A program made the translations under genes and the position numbers. From Streptomyces violascens (GTDB lineage Bacteria > Actinomycetota > Actinomycetes > Streptomycetales > Streptomycetaceae): 64,000 bases of DNA. The stretch is taken from assembly GCF_014649955.1 (NCBI RefSeq), contig NZ_BMUA01000009.1, positions 124,001 to 188,000 of the forward strand. Direction: 5' to 3'. Shown piece by piece: positions 36,262-45,103 of the stretch. The notes under the pieces are model-generated. The model made no database searches. It was given only the letters and a program-made list of their open reading frames with translations, and was not told the origin of the DNA. The stretch's first letter is position 1; every line of letters starts with the position of its first letter.

Positions 36262-36636
36262 TCAGCTGGCGAAGTCGGTGTACTCGTCGGCGGAGAGCAG
36301 GTCGCCCGGCTCGTCCGTGACCCTCACCTTGAACAGCCAGCCGCCTTCGAACGGAGCGGAGTTCACCAGGGCCGGGTCGTCCACGACGTCCTGGTTGGCG
36401 GCGACGACCTCGCCGGTGACGGGGGAGTACAGGTCGCTGACCGACTTGGTGGACTCCAGTTCGCCGCAGGTCTCGCCCGCGGTCACCGTGTCACCCACCT
36501 CCGGAAGCTGTACGTACACGACGTCACCGAGCGCGTTGGCCGCGTGCTCCGTGATGCCGACCGTCGAGACGCCGTCCTCGGCGTTCGACAGCCACTCGTG
36601 CTCCTTGCTGTAGCGCAGCTGCTGCGGGTTGCTCAT
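36262..36636 (-). CDS. gcvH: Glycine cleavage system H protein
   Basis: A 124-residue lipoyl carrier that shuttles the aminomethyl group between P and T proteins. The lipoylation site is Lys64 in ELESTKSVSDLYSP. It lies between gcvT and glyA. AGGAG stands about 11 nt before the ATG at 36636. The P protein gene is not in the window. Confidence 0.96.
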   Translation of the reverse strand: MSNPQQLRYSKEHEWLSNAEDGVSTVGITEHAANALGDVVYVQLPEVGDTVTAGETCGELESTKSVSDLYSPVTGEVVAANQDVVDDPALVNSAPFEGGWLFKVRVTDEPGDLLSADEYTDFAS

Positions 36637-36736
36637 GACCTGAATTCTCCTGTACGCGGGGGAGTGCTGGTGACGGGGTCTCGAAGAGTGTCTCGGACAG
36701 CGAGACGAGAAGGGTGGTGCCGCAGGGAGGCGGGTG

Positions 36737-37852
36737 TCACTTCTCGCGCTTGTAGAAGGGCAGCGCGACGACCTCGTACGCCTCGTGCGTCCCGCGGATG
36801 TCGATGCCGACGCCGGCGGTGCCGGGCGCGGCGTGCGCGGCGTCCACGTACGCGATGGCGATCGGCTTGCCCAGGGTCGGAGACGGGGCGCCCGAGGTGA
36901 CCTCGCCGATGACCTCGCCGTCCGCCACCACGGAGAACCCGGCGCGGGGCACCCGGCGGCCCTCGGCGATCAGTCCGACCAGCTTGCGCGGCGGGTTCGC
37001 GGCGGCCTTCTCGGCGGCGGCCTCCAGAGCCGTACGGCCCACGAAGTCGCCGTCCTTCTCGAACTTCACGACCCGGCCGAGCCCGGCGTCGAACGGGGTG
37101 AGCGCGGTGGTCAGCTCATGCCCGTACAGCGGCATGCCCGCCTCCAGGCGCAGCGTGTCGCGGCAGGACAGGCCGCACGGCACGAGGCCCGCGTCCTGGC
37201 CGGCCTCGGTCAGCGCGCGCCACAGCTGCTCGGCGTGCTCCGGGGCGACGAACAGCTCGAAGCCGTCCTCGCCGGTGTAGCCGGTGCGGGCGATCAGGGC
37301 GGGCACACCGGCGACGGTGCCGGGCAGACCCGCGTAGTACTTCAGGCCGTCCAGGTCGGCGTCCGTGACGGACTTCAGGATGCCGGGCGACGCGGGGCCC
37401 TGCACGGCGATCAGCGCGTAGGCGTCGCGGTCGTCGCGGACCTCGGCGTCGAAGCCGGCCGCGCGCTCGGTGATCGCGTCCAGAACGATCTGCGCGTTGC
37501 CCGCGTTGGCGACGACCATGTACTCGGTGTCACCCAGGCGGTAGACGATCAGGTCGTCGACGATGCCGCCGTCCTCCTGGCAGATCATCGTGTACCGGGC
37601 GCGGCCGGGGCCGATGGTGGCGATGTTGCCGACCAGGGCGTAGTTCAGCGCCTTCATGGCCTCGGGGCCGGTGACGGTGATCTCGCCCATGTGGGACAGG
37701 TCGAAGAGCCCGGCGCGGGTCCGTACGGCGTTGTGCTCGTCGCGCTCGCTCCCGTACCGCAGCGGCATGTCCCAGCCCGCGAAGTCGGTCATCGTGGCGC
37801 CCAGCGAACGATGCAGGGCATCGAGGGCGGTGAGGCGGGGGGCGTTGCTCAT
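36737..37852 (-). CDS. gcvT: Glycine cleavage system T protein (aminomethyltransferase)
   Basis: Releases ammonia from the aminomethyl group on GcvH and transfers the methylene to tetrahydrofolate. The 371-residue protein shows the folate-binding GcvT domain with FAGWDMPLRYG near 20-30 and the C-terminal barrel with EGRRVPRAGFSV. The ATG at 37852 has GGAG 8 nt upstream; an in-frame ATG at 37894 sits directly against GGGGAGG, too close to be used efficiently. It is the first gene after the glycine riboswitch. Confidence 0.96.
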   Translation of the reverse strand: MSNAPRLTALDALHRSLGATMTDFAGWDMPLRYGSERDEHNAVRTRAGLFDLSHMGEITVTGPEAMKALNYALVGNIATIGPGRARYTMICQEDGGIVDDLIVYRLGDTEYMVVANAGNAQIVLDAITERAAGFDAEVRDDRDAYALIAVQGPASPGILKSVTDADLDGLKYYAGLPGTVAGVPALIARTGYTGEDGFELFVAPEHAEQLWRALTEAGQDAGLVPCGLSCRDTLRLEAGMPLYGHELTTALTPFDAGLGRVVKFEKDGDFVGRTALEAAAEKAAANPPRKLVGLIAEGRRVPRAGFSVVADGEVIGEVTSGAPSPTLGKPIAIAYVDAAHAAPGTAGVGIDIRGTHEAYEVVALPFYKREK

Positions 37853-37895
37853 GGATGTGGCTCCAAGGTCCCGGGGCATGACGGTCGAGGACATC

Positions 37896-38098
37896 CTCCC
37901 CATCTGTCATCGGAACCTGAGAGGTTCACCGGCACGCGCTGCGCGTCACGGCTTGCACCTTGGGTGGGGACGCCCGGCAGGGGACGGCCCGCTTTTCAGA
38001 TCTGCCTCGTCCGCGCGGTACGGGGCCTGAGAGATTCAAGGGAGGAACTTGCTCCTTCGGCGCCCCAGCTCACAGCTGCTGAGGACTCTCCCGCGCGG
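37896..38098 (-). promoter_or_regulatory. Tandem glycine riboswitch
   Basis: The minus-strand leader of gcvT has two consecutive aptamers. The first shows GGGAGAGTCC, GCCGAAGGAGCAAG and AATCTCTCAGG; the second shows CCAAGGTGCAAGCC and AACCTCTCAGGTTCC and ends at GACAGATGGGG. These are the conserved blocks of the glycine riboswitch, which in this setting turns on glycine cleavage when glycine is high. The second aptamer ends about 45 nt before the gcvT ATG, and the GGGGAGG right after it could be masked or freed by folding. Confidence 0.93.
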
Positions 38099-38232
38099 AT
38101 TCGAACGGCCGGTATGCAGTTGGCGCGCACATCATTGCACGCATCCCGGAAGCGTCCTATCGCTGGTGACCTATTACCGTCTCTTTACACTTCGTGGGCA
38201 GAGGTCGCGGGACCCGAACAGGGGGGAGTGCC

Positions 38233-38877
38233 ATGACGGTTGGACGGAACACGGGGCAGGTGCGGGAGGCGGCCGCGCCGGTGCACAACGAGCTGCCCGA
38301 GGCCGGCGACGCGGTGCGGGATCTGCGCGGGCGGCCCGAGCACACCCCGGCGGAGTTGCTCTTCGACGCGGGCGACGTCGTCGTGGTGTCGGGCCTGCCC
38401 GGCAGCGGCAAGACGACACTGATGCGCCGCACCGTCACGGACCGCCGGATCGACTCCCAGGACACCCGCCTCGCCTGGCAGCGCCGCCTTCCCGGGATTC
38501 CGTACGCCCTGTACCGCCCGCTGACCCGCACGGCGCACTTCGCCAGGACCTGGTGGGCCCTGCGCTCGGGCGACAGCCTCGTCGTGCACGACTGCGGTAC
38601 GCAGGCATGGGTGCGGCACTGGCTGGGCCGCGGGGCCCGGCGCAGGGGGCGCGCGCTGCGGCTCGTCGTGCTCGACGTGCCGCCCGGCATCGCCCTGGAG
38701 GGCCAGGCGATCCGCGGCCGCTGGGTGTCGAAGTACGCCTTCGCCCGGCACCGGGGCGCGGCCCGCCGTCTCATAGCCCAGGTGGAGGCCGGACGGCTGC
38801 CGACGGGCTGCGCCGGCGCGGTCCTGCTCGACCGGGAGTCGGCGACGGTGCTGCGCCGGATCGGCTTCTCCGCATAG
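38233..38877 (+). CDS. P-loop ATP-binding protein (AAA_33-like)
   Basis: A 214-residue protein with Walker A GLPGSGKTTLM near residue 57 and a Walker B-like LRLVVLDVPP near 147, resembling small P-loop kinases or the AAA_33 group. The substrate is not known. GGGGGGAG stands 5 nt before the ATG at 38233. It is divergent from the glycine operon and precedes two SseB paralogues on the same strand, with no obvious functional link. Confidence 0.75.
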   Translation: MTVGRNTGQVREAAAPVHNELPEAGDAVRDLRGRPEHTPAELLFDAGDVVVVSGLPGSGKTTLMRRTVTDRRIDSQDTRLAWQRRLPGIPYALYRPLTRTAHFARTWWALRSGDSLVVHDCGTQAWVRHWLGRGARRRGRALRLVVLDVPPGIALEGQAIRGRWVSKYAFARHRGAARRLIAQVEAGRLPTGCAGAVLLDRESATVLRRIGFSA

Positions 38878-38995
38878 CACCCCCGGCCGTGCGCCCCGGC
38901 GCGCGCCGGGCCCTTTCCCGGCACCCTTTCCCCCGGCCGCGTGCACGGCGCTAGGGTCGTGGGGCACGACAGCAGTCGGGGGAGAAGGACGGCAC

Positions 38996-39769
38996 ATGAA
39001 CTTTCCGGAGCAGGCGTTCGCGCACCCGCACGGCGGCGGAGGCTGGCCGGGCAACGAGCTCGAAGAGGCACTGGCGGCCGCGCTCGGCCACGCCGACGCG
39101 GGGCCCCGCCTGATAGAGGTGCTCGGCCGCAGCGTCGTCTGGGTGCCGCTGCCCAACGGCGGCAGCCAGGACAGCGCCGACCTCGACCTGCCCACCATGC
39201 AGCTCGACGGCGCCCCCTACGTCCCCGTCTACAGCTCCGAGCAGCAGTTCCTGCAGTGTGTCGGTTCCCACATGTCGTTCGCGGTGGCGCCCGCCGTCGA
39301 GTTCGCCCGCGGGCTCCCGCCGCAGCTCGGCGTCGTCGTCAACCCCGAGGGCGCGGTCGGGATGCCGCTGCCGCCGCCCGCCGTGGCCGAGCTGTGCCGT
39401 ACCGGGCGTACCGCGCTCGACGGACCCGCGTCCGGCGCCCGGGTACGCCTCTTCGAGCCGGACTGGCAGGAGGACCCGGTGGACTTCCTGAGCGCGGCCT
39501 CCGAGGAGTTCGAGGCGACCGGTGTGGTGCTCAGCGCCCGCCGCGCGCTCGCCTCCATCGAGGGGGATTCGCCCACGCTCTTCATCGGCGTGGAGTTCTC
39601 CACCTGGGACGGGGCGGGCCGAGGCGCCCCCATGGAGGCGCTCGGCCGCGCGCTCGGCCGGGTCCCGGTCGGCTGGCCGGTCAACCTGGTCCTGCTCGAT
39701 GTGACCCAGGATCCGGTCGCCACATGGATGCGCGAGCGGGTGCGACCGTTCTACGCGCGGGCCCAGTAG
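38996..39769 (+). CDS. SseB-family protein, paralogue 1
   Basis: A 257-residue soluble protein. The N-terminal SseB domain (about 20-130) includes VVWVPLPNGGSQD and VPVYSSEQQFLQC; the C-terminal SseB_C-like domain includes LFIGVEFSTWDG. The E. coli namesake was found through enhanced serine sensitivity, but the biochemical role is unknown. The position just beyond a serine/glycine operon may be coincidence. The ATG at 38996 has a GGAGAAGGA-type site upstream. Confidence 0.8.
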   Translation: MNFPEQAFAHPHGGGGWPGNELEEALAAALGHADAGPRLIEVLGRSVVWVPLPNGGSQDSADLDLPTMQLDGAPYVPVYSSEQQFLQCVGSHMSFAVAPAVEFARGLPPQLGVVVNPEGAVGMPLPPPAVAELCRTGRTALDGPASGARVRLFEPDWQEDPVDFLSAASEEFEATGVVLSARRALASIEGDSPTLFIGVEFSTWDGAGRGAPMEALGRALGRVPVGWPVNLVLLDVTQDPVATWMRERVRPFYARAQ

Positions 39770-39937
39770 CAACCTCCGGGTACGCCGCGAGGGGTCCCCG
39801 CCGGGTCGCGGCGGTGTCTGTACGGCGGCTTAACCTGGTTTCATGACCCTTGCATCCCCGCAGCCGCACGCGTGTGCCCGGGGCTGCGGGGCGGCGCAGG
39901 CGTCGGCACGGTGGATCGAAGAGGGGCGGGACCCAGG

Positions 39938-40735
39938 GTGAGCGCGTCAGGCACCGCGGCGGCCGGGCAGGTCGAGCACATGCTGCGCCAGGTGACGCCC
40001 GGGCGCTACGACGTGTACGAGGCGCTGCTCCACGCCCTCGCCGACCCCGCCTCCGGCCAGGTCTGGATGCTGCTGTGGAACGGCCGGCCGGGCTCCCCGG
40101 ACGCCCAGTACGGAAACATGGAGGTCGACGGCGTCGCGTACGCGCCCTGTGTCACCTCCGCGCAGGAGCTCTCCGCCAGCGGCTGGACCCGGGCGCACGA
40201 AGTGACCGGCGCCCTCGAAGTCGCCCGCGCCCTCTACCCCGCCCGATACGGGATCTGGCTCAATCCGCACGCCCCCGGCGGCGGCGTCGGCATCCCCTGG
40301 ACGGATCTGCGGCGGATCGCCACGGGCCTGGACCGGATGCCCGCCGGGCCGCTCAGGCTCTCCGAGCCGGCCGTCGAGATCCCGCAGTTCTACGCCCTGC
40401 TCGCGCAGAACGCGCACCGCACCCCGGCGGTCCGCTCGCTGCGTCGCGCCTGGGTGCAGCCCGCGCTCGGCACGCCGTACCTCGCGATCGGGCTCGACCT
40501 CTACAACACGAGCCCGCAGTCCGTCGACGCGGTGCGGGCGATGATGCAGCAGTCCGTCGCCGCCGTGCCGGACGGGCTCGCGGTGTCCACGGTCGCGATG
40601 TCCGACGAGTACGACCCGGTCGGCATGTGGCTGAAAGCCAACGCCCGGCCGTTCTACGACCGCGAGGCGCACGCCGCCCCGGCCCCCGGGGCCTCCGGCT
40701 ACGGCTATCCGCCGGCCGCCCCGCGCACGTACTGA
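39938..40735 (+). CDS. SseB-family protein, paralogue 2
   Basis: A 265-residue protein related to the preceding one, with the same two-domain layout: VWMLLWNGRPGSPDAQYGN near 37-55 and YLAIGLDLYNTSPQ in the second domain, plus a Gly/Tyr/Pro-rich tail. The GTG at 39938 is preceded by GAGGGGCGGG; the frame is open for some 20 codons upstream without a good start. Paralogues side by side suggest a tandem duplication. Confidence 0.75.
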   Translation: MSASGTAAAGQVEHMLRQVTPGRYDVYEALLHALADPASGQVWMLLWNGRPGSPDAQYGNMEVDGVAYAPCVTSAQELSASGWTRAHEVTGALEVARALYPARYGIWLNPHAPGGGVGIPWTDLRRIATGLDRMPAGPLRLSEPAVEIPQFYALLAQNAHRTPAVRSLRRAWVQPALGTPYLAIGLDLYNTSPQSVDAVRAMMQQSVAAVPDGLAVSTVAMSDEYDPVGMWLKANARPFYDREAHAAPAPGASGYGYPPAAPRTY

Positions 40736-41123
40736 ATCCGTCCTCGCGCGGCAGACCAACCGGGACAGAACCCGGCAACTTCTCCTTCGCGTAAGGGGAA
40801 TGTCCGTTCTGATGGGGCGAAGACCGCAATAGTCCTCGGCGCCGCATGCGCCCCAACTTCCCCATGTCCGCCCCTGGTTCACACGCGTCCGGATAACGGA
40901 AACCCCCTCTCCGCATCACGTTTGCGCATACATTCGCCGTCAGGTCTGGCGGGTGATCGCGAGGCCATTGAAGACTCCCGGCATGCAGGGCCGTTCGGGC
41001 CCTTGTGCGAGCAGCTCGACCCGCTGCTTGGTGTCGCCCCCCGCTCGCACTGCTGATGGGAACGCGCCGCTACAGCGGCAAGTGCGGGCCGGTCACCGCC
41101 GGTTGAGAGGGGTCCTTGCCACG
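40736..41123. other. 388-bp upstream region of the peptide ABC operon
   Basis: No gene is visible. It should contain the operon promoter, but no convincing -35/-10 pair or operator was found by eye. A+T-richer stretches lie at 40840-40960. The long distance to the first gene suggests a sizeable 5' leader or distal control sites. Confidence 0.45.
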
Positions 41124-42128
41124 ATGACGGCACCATTGCACGACACACCCGCCGACGCGGACCCGACCGCGGACATCAGTGTCACGCCCAGTGGCGAGAC
41201 CAGAGCGGTCGAGGGACGTTCGCTGGGCCGTATCGCCTGGAACCGGCTGAAGAAGGACAAGCTCGCCCTCACCGGTGGCATCGTTGTCGTGTTCCTCGTC
41301 CTCGTCGCGATCTTCGCGCCGTTGCTCGTCGACGCGTTCGGCCATCCGCCGGAGGAGTTCCACGAGGACCAGATCGACCCGCTGCTCTCCACTCCGATCG
41401 GCAGCTGGGGTGGCATCAACTCGCACTTCCTGCTGGGAGTTGAGCCGGTCAACGGCCGCGACGTGTTCAGCCGGATCGTCTACGGCGCGCGTATCTCGCT
41501 GCTCGTGGGCTTCCTCGCGGCCGTCTTCGCGGTCCTGGTGGGCACCGTGCTCGGCGTGGTCGCCGGATACTTCGGCGGCTGGCTCGACGCGATCATCAGC
41601 CGCGTGATGGACATGCTGCTCTCCTTCCCGCAGCTGCTCTTCATCATCGCGCTGATCTCCGTGGTCCCCACCCAGATGTTCGGGCTCAGCGGCACCGGGG
41701 TCCGGCTGCTCGTGATGATCCTGGTCATCGGCTTCTTCGGATGGCCCTACGTGGGGCGCATCGTGCGCGGCCAGACGCTGTCGCTGCGCGAGCGCGAGTA
41801 CGTCGAGGCGGCCCGCAGCCTCGGAGCGGGGCGCGGTTACATCCTGTTCAAGGAGCTGCTGCCCAACCTGATCGCGCCGGTCACCGTCTACATGACGCTG
41901 ATGATCCCGACGAACATCCTCACCGAGGCGGCGCTCAGCTTCCTGGGAGCGGGCGTCAAGCCGCCCACGGCCTCCTGGGGACAGATGCTGTCGACGGCGA
42001 TCGCGACCTACCAGTCCGATCCCATGTTCATGATCATCCCGGGTCTGGCGATCTTCATCACCGTGATGGCGTTCAACCTCTTCGGCGACGGAGTCCGCGA
42101 CGCCCTCGACCCGAAGGGCTCCCGCTGA
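41124..42128 (+). CDS. Peptide ABC transporter permease (DppC/OppC type)
   Basis: A 334-residue inner-membrane permease. A cytoplasmic N-terminal tail with an OppC_N segment is followed by six transmembrane helices (first about 52-72) and the EAA loop EYVEAARSLGAGRGYILFKE (about 228-247) that contacts the ATPases. It is first in a C-A-B-D-F operon. The ribosome site before the ATG at 41124 is weak. Confidence 0.93.
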   Translation: MTAPLHDTPADADPTADISVTPSGETRAVEGRSLGRIAWNRLKKDKLALTGGIVVVFLVLVAIFAPLLVDAFGHPPEEFHEDQIDPLLSTPIGSWGGINSHFLLGVEPVNGRDVFSRIVYGARISLLVGFLAAVFAVLVGTVLGVVAGYFGGWLDAIISRVMDMLLSFPQLLFIIALISVVPTQMFGLSGTGVRLLVMILVIGFFGWPYVGRIVRGQTLSLREREYVEAARSLGAGRGYILFKELLPNLIAPVTVYMTLMIPTNILTEAALSFLGAGVKPPTASWGQMLSTAIATYQSDPMFMIIPGLAIFITVMAFNLFGDGVRDALDPKGSR

Positions 42129-42208
42129 TGCGGGACTTCACAGACTCCGGCCCGGCGCACCGCACGGGCCGTGACACCCAAGGCGCCCACTACGGAGGAA
42201 GCGAGATC

Positions 42209-43981
42209 GTGACAACCCAAGGCTCATCAAGGCGAAAGACAGCCGCCGGCGCGGCCATCGTCGTTGCGGCTCTGCTGTCCACCGCGGCCTGCGGCGGGGG
42301 CGGCAGCAGCGACAATGGCGGCAAGGCCCCCGGCTTCAACGCCGCGAACAGCAAGGTCGCCAACGCCTCCGCGAAGAAGGGCGGCGAACTCAAGTTCGTC
42401 GGCACCCAGGACGCCGACTCGTGGGACCCGCAGCGCGGTTACTACGGCTTCATGTGGGACTACGCGCGCTACTACACGCGCACGCTGATCACCTACAAGC
42501 CCGGCCCGGGCAAGGAGAGCGAGACGCTGGTCCCCGACATCGCGACCGGTCTCGCGGACGTCTCGGCGGACAAGAAGACGTACACGTACCACCTGAAGGA
42601 CGGCGTCAAGTGGGAGGACGGCAAGCCCGTCACCTCCAAGGACGTCAAGTACGGCATCGAGCGCATCTGGGCGCAGGACGTCATCTCCGGCGGCCCCGTC
42701 TACCTGAAGGACGTCCTCGACCCCACCGGTGAGTACAAGGGTCCCTACAAGGACACCTCTCCCGACAAGCTGGGTCTGAAGGCGATCGAGACGCCGGACG
42801 ACAAGACCATCGTCTTCAAGCTGCCGGCGCCCAACGTCGACTTCCAGCAGATGCTGGCGATGCCCTCGGGCTCCCCGGTCCGCCAGGACAAGGACACCCA
42901 GTCGAAGTACGGCCTGAAGCCCTTCTCGCTCGGCCCGTACAAGTGGGAGTCCTACTCTCCCAACAAGTCCATGGTCCTGGTCCGCAACTCCAACTGGGAC
43001 CCGAAGACGGACGACGTCCGCAAGGCCCTGCCGGACAAGATCAGCCTCACTCTGCTGACCAGCGCCGACGACATGGACAACCGTCTGATCAACGGTGACT
43101 ACGACGTCGACATCAACGGCACCGGTCTCGGTGCGGCAGGCCGCACCAAGGCGCTCCAGCAGCACAAGGGCAACGTCGACAACCCGGACACCGGCTACAT
43201 CCGTTACGCGGTCTTCCCGCAGACGGTGGCTCCGATGGACAACGAGCACTGCCGCAAGGCCGTCATCTACGCGGCCGACCACAAGTCGCTGCAGACCGCC
43301 CGTGGCGGCCCGCAGGCCGGTGGTGACATCGCCACCAACATGCTGCCGCCGATCATCAGCGGTTCGGACCCGAAGTACGACCCGTACGGCGTGACCGCCA
43401 ACGACGGCGCCGCGAACATCGCGAAGGCCAAGGAAGAGCTCGGCCTCTGCGGCAAGCCCGGCGGCTTCTCGACGACCATCGCGGTCCGCAACAACAAGCA
43501 GGTCGAGGTCGCCACCGCGCAGTCGATGCAGGCCGCGCTCGCCAAGGTCAACATCAAGGCCGACATCGACCAGTACGACGGCGCGCAGACGACCGGCATC
43601 ATCGGCAACCCCGAGGTCGTCAAGAAGAAGAACTACGGAATCATCATCATGGGCTGGGGCCCGGACTTCGCGTCCGGCCAGGGCTTCCTGCTCCCGCTGG
43701 TCGACTCCAAGTACATCCTGCCGAACGGCAACAACAACTACTCGATGCTGAAGGACCCGGCGATCGACAAGCTCTTCGACGACGCCATCGCGGCGGGCAC
43801 CCCCGAAGAGGCCGCCGGCATCTACAAGCAGATCAACCAGAAGGTCTCCGACCACGCCGTCTACCTGCCGTTCGTCTTCGAGAAGAACGTCAAGTGGCGC
43901 AGCTCGCGGCTGACCAACGTCTACACGACGACCAACAACAACGGTTTCTACGACTACGCCTCGCTCGGCGTCGAGAAGTGA
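42209..43981 (+). CDS. Peptide-binding lipoprotein of ABC transporter (SBP family 5)
   Basis: A 590-residue extracytoplasmic solute-binding lipoprotein. The GTG at 42209, with GGAGGA 9 nt upstream, leads into a signal with lipobox STAAC (about Cys29) and a Gly/Ser linker. The SBP_bac_5 region covers the rest, with YTYHLKDGVKWEDGKPVTSK near 124-143 as its typical signature. It probably captures oligopeptides for the permease pair. A strong hairpin separates it from dppB, which would let more binding protein than permease be made. Confidence 0.94.
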   Translation: MTTQGSSRRKTAAGAAIVVAALLSTAACGGGGSSDNGGKAPGFNAANSKVANASAKKGGELKFVGTQDADSWDPQRGYYGFMWDYARYYTRTLITYKPGPGKESETLVPDIATGLADVSADKKTYTYHLKDGVKWEDGKPVTSKDVKYGIERIWAQDVISGGPVYLKDVLDPTGEYKGPYKDTSPDKLGLKAIETPDDKTIVFKLPAPNVDFQQMLAMPSGSPVRQDKDTQSKYGLKPFSLGPYKWESYSPNKSMVLVRNSNWDPKTDDVRKALPDKISLTLLTSADDMDNRLINGDYDVDINGTGLGAAGRTKALQQHKGNVDNPDTGYIRYAVFPQTVAPMDNEHCRKAVIYAADHKSLQTARGGPQAGGDIATNMLPPIISGSDPKYDPYGVTANDGAANIAKAKEELGLCGKPGGFSTTIAVRNNKQVEVATAQSMQAALAKVNIKADIDQYDGAQTTGIIGNPEVVKKKNYGIIIMGWGPDFASGQGFLLPLVDSKYILPNGNNNYSMLKDPAIDKLFDDAIAAGTPEEAAGIYKQINQKVSDHAVYLPFVFEKNVKWRSSRLTNVYTTTNNNGFYDYASLGVEK

Positions 43982-44050
43982 CCGTCGTCCAATCGCTCCG
44001 CCGGCGCACCCGCCGCTAGGCACGAAGGGCAGGTGAAGGCCGTCGTGTGA

Positions 44051-44087
44051 CGGGTCGGGGGTACCGCAATCCGGTGCCCCCGACCCG
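44051..44087 (+). promoter_or_regulatory. Stem-loop between binding protein and permease genes
   Basis: CGGGTCGGGGG (44051-44061) pairs perfectly with CCCCCGACCCG (44077-44087); TACCG and CGGTG extend the stem inward to a short CAATC loop. No U-run follows. Such intercistronic stems commonly protect binding-protein mRNA or partly terminate transcription. Confidence 0.75.
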
Positions 44088-44104
44088 CCGCCGGGCCGAG
44101 AGCA

Positions 44105-45103
44105 GTGCTCGCATATCTCATCAGGCGGTTCGCCGCCGCCATCGTGATGCTGCTGATCGTCATGCTCGTGACGTTCGGCATCTTCTTCCTGGTTCCCAAG
44201 TGGACGGGCGTCGACCCGGCCACCATGTACGTCGGCAAGCAGTCCGACGCAGCTGCTCTCGAAGCGGTCCGCTCCAAGCTGGGTCTCGGCGACCCGATCT
44301 TCGTGCAGCTCTTCGACTTCGTGAAGGGCATCCTGGCCGGCCGCGACTACACGGGCGGCGGCTCGACGATCCACTGCGACGCCCCGTGCTTCGGCTACTC
44401 GTTCAAGAACGAGCAGGCGATCTGGCCGGTCCTCAAGGACCGCTTCCCGGTCACCCTGGCGCTGGTCATCGGAGCGGCCATCCTGTGGGTCGTCTTCGGT
44501 GTGCTGACTGGCGTCGTCTCCGCGCTCAAGCGCGGCACGCTGTGGGACCGGTTCTCGATGACCGTCGCCCTGGCCGGCGTCTCGCTGCCGATCTACTTCA
44601 CCGGCCTGCTCTCGCTGGCGGTCTTCACCTACGGCCTGCACTGGCTCGACGGCCAGTACGTCCCCTTCAGTGACTCACCAGGGGGCTGGTTCAGCGGCCT
44701 GCTGCTGCCCTGGATCACCCTGGCCTTCCTCCAAGCGGCGATGTACGCCCGTCTCACCAGGGCCACCATGCTCGAAGTGATGGGCGAGGACTACGTCAGA
44801 ACCGCCCGGGCCAAGGGCCTCAGCGAATCCACCGTCATCGGCAAGCACGCCATGCGTTCCACCATGGCGCCGATCCTCACGGTGCTCGGCATGGACATCG
44901 GCGCCCTCATCGGCGGCGCGATCCTGACCGAGACCACCTACAGCATCCCGGGTCTCGGCCAGGCCGTGCTCCAGGCCATCAACGATCGGGACCTGCCGGT
45001 GATCCTCGGTGTCACGCTGATCACCTCGGCGGCGGTGATCTTCGCGAACCTCGTCGTGGACCTCCTGTACGCCGTGATCGACCCCCGAGTGAGGCTCGCA
45101 TGA
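44105..45103 (+). CDS. Peptide ABC transporter permease (DppB/OppB type)
   Basis: A 332-residue membrane permease starting MLAYLIRRF, with six transmembrane segments and the EAA loop EDYVRTARAKGLSESTVIGK (about 227-246). A larger periplasmic loop (about 40-115) follows helix 1. GTG start; its stop overlaps the next ATG (ATGA), so it is coupled to dppD. Confidence 0.93.
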   Translation: MLAYLIRRFAAAIVMLLIVMLVTFGIFFLVPKWTGVDPATMYVGKQSDAAALEAVRSKLGLGDPIFVQLFDFVKGILAGRDYTGGGSTIHCDAPCFGYSFKNEQAIWPVLKDRFPVTLALVIGAAILWVVFGVLTGVVSALKRGTLWDRFSMTVALAGVSLPIYFTGLLSLAVFTYGLHWLDGQYVPFSDSPGGWFSGLLLPWITLAFLQAAMYARLTRATMLEVMGEDYVRTARAKGLSESTVIGKHAMRSTMAPILTVLGMDIGALIGGAILTETTYSIPGLGQAVLQAINDRDLPVILGVTLITSAAVIFANLVVDLLYAVIDPRVRLA

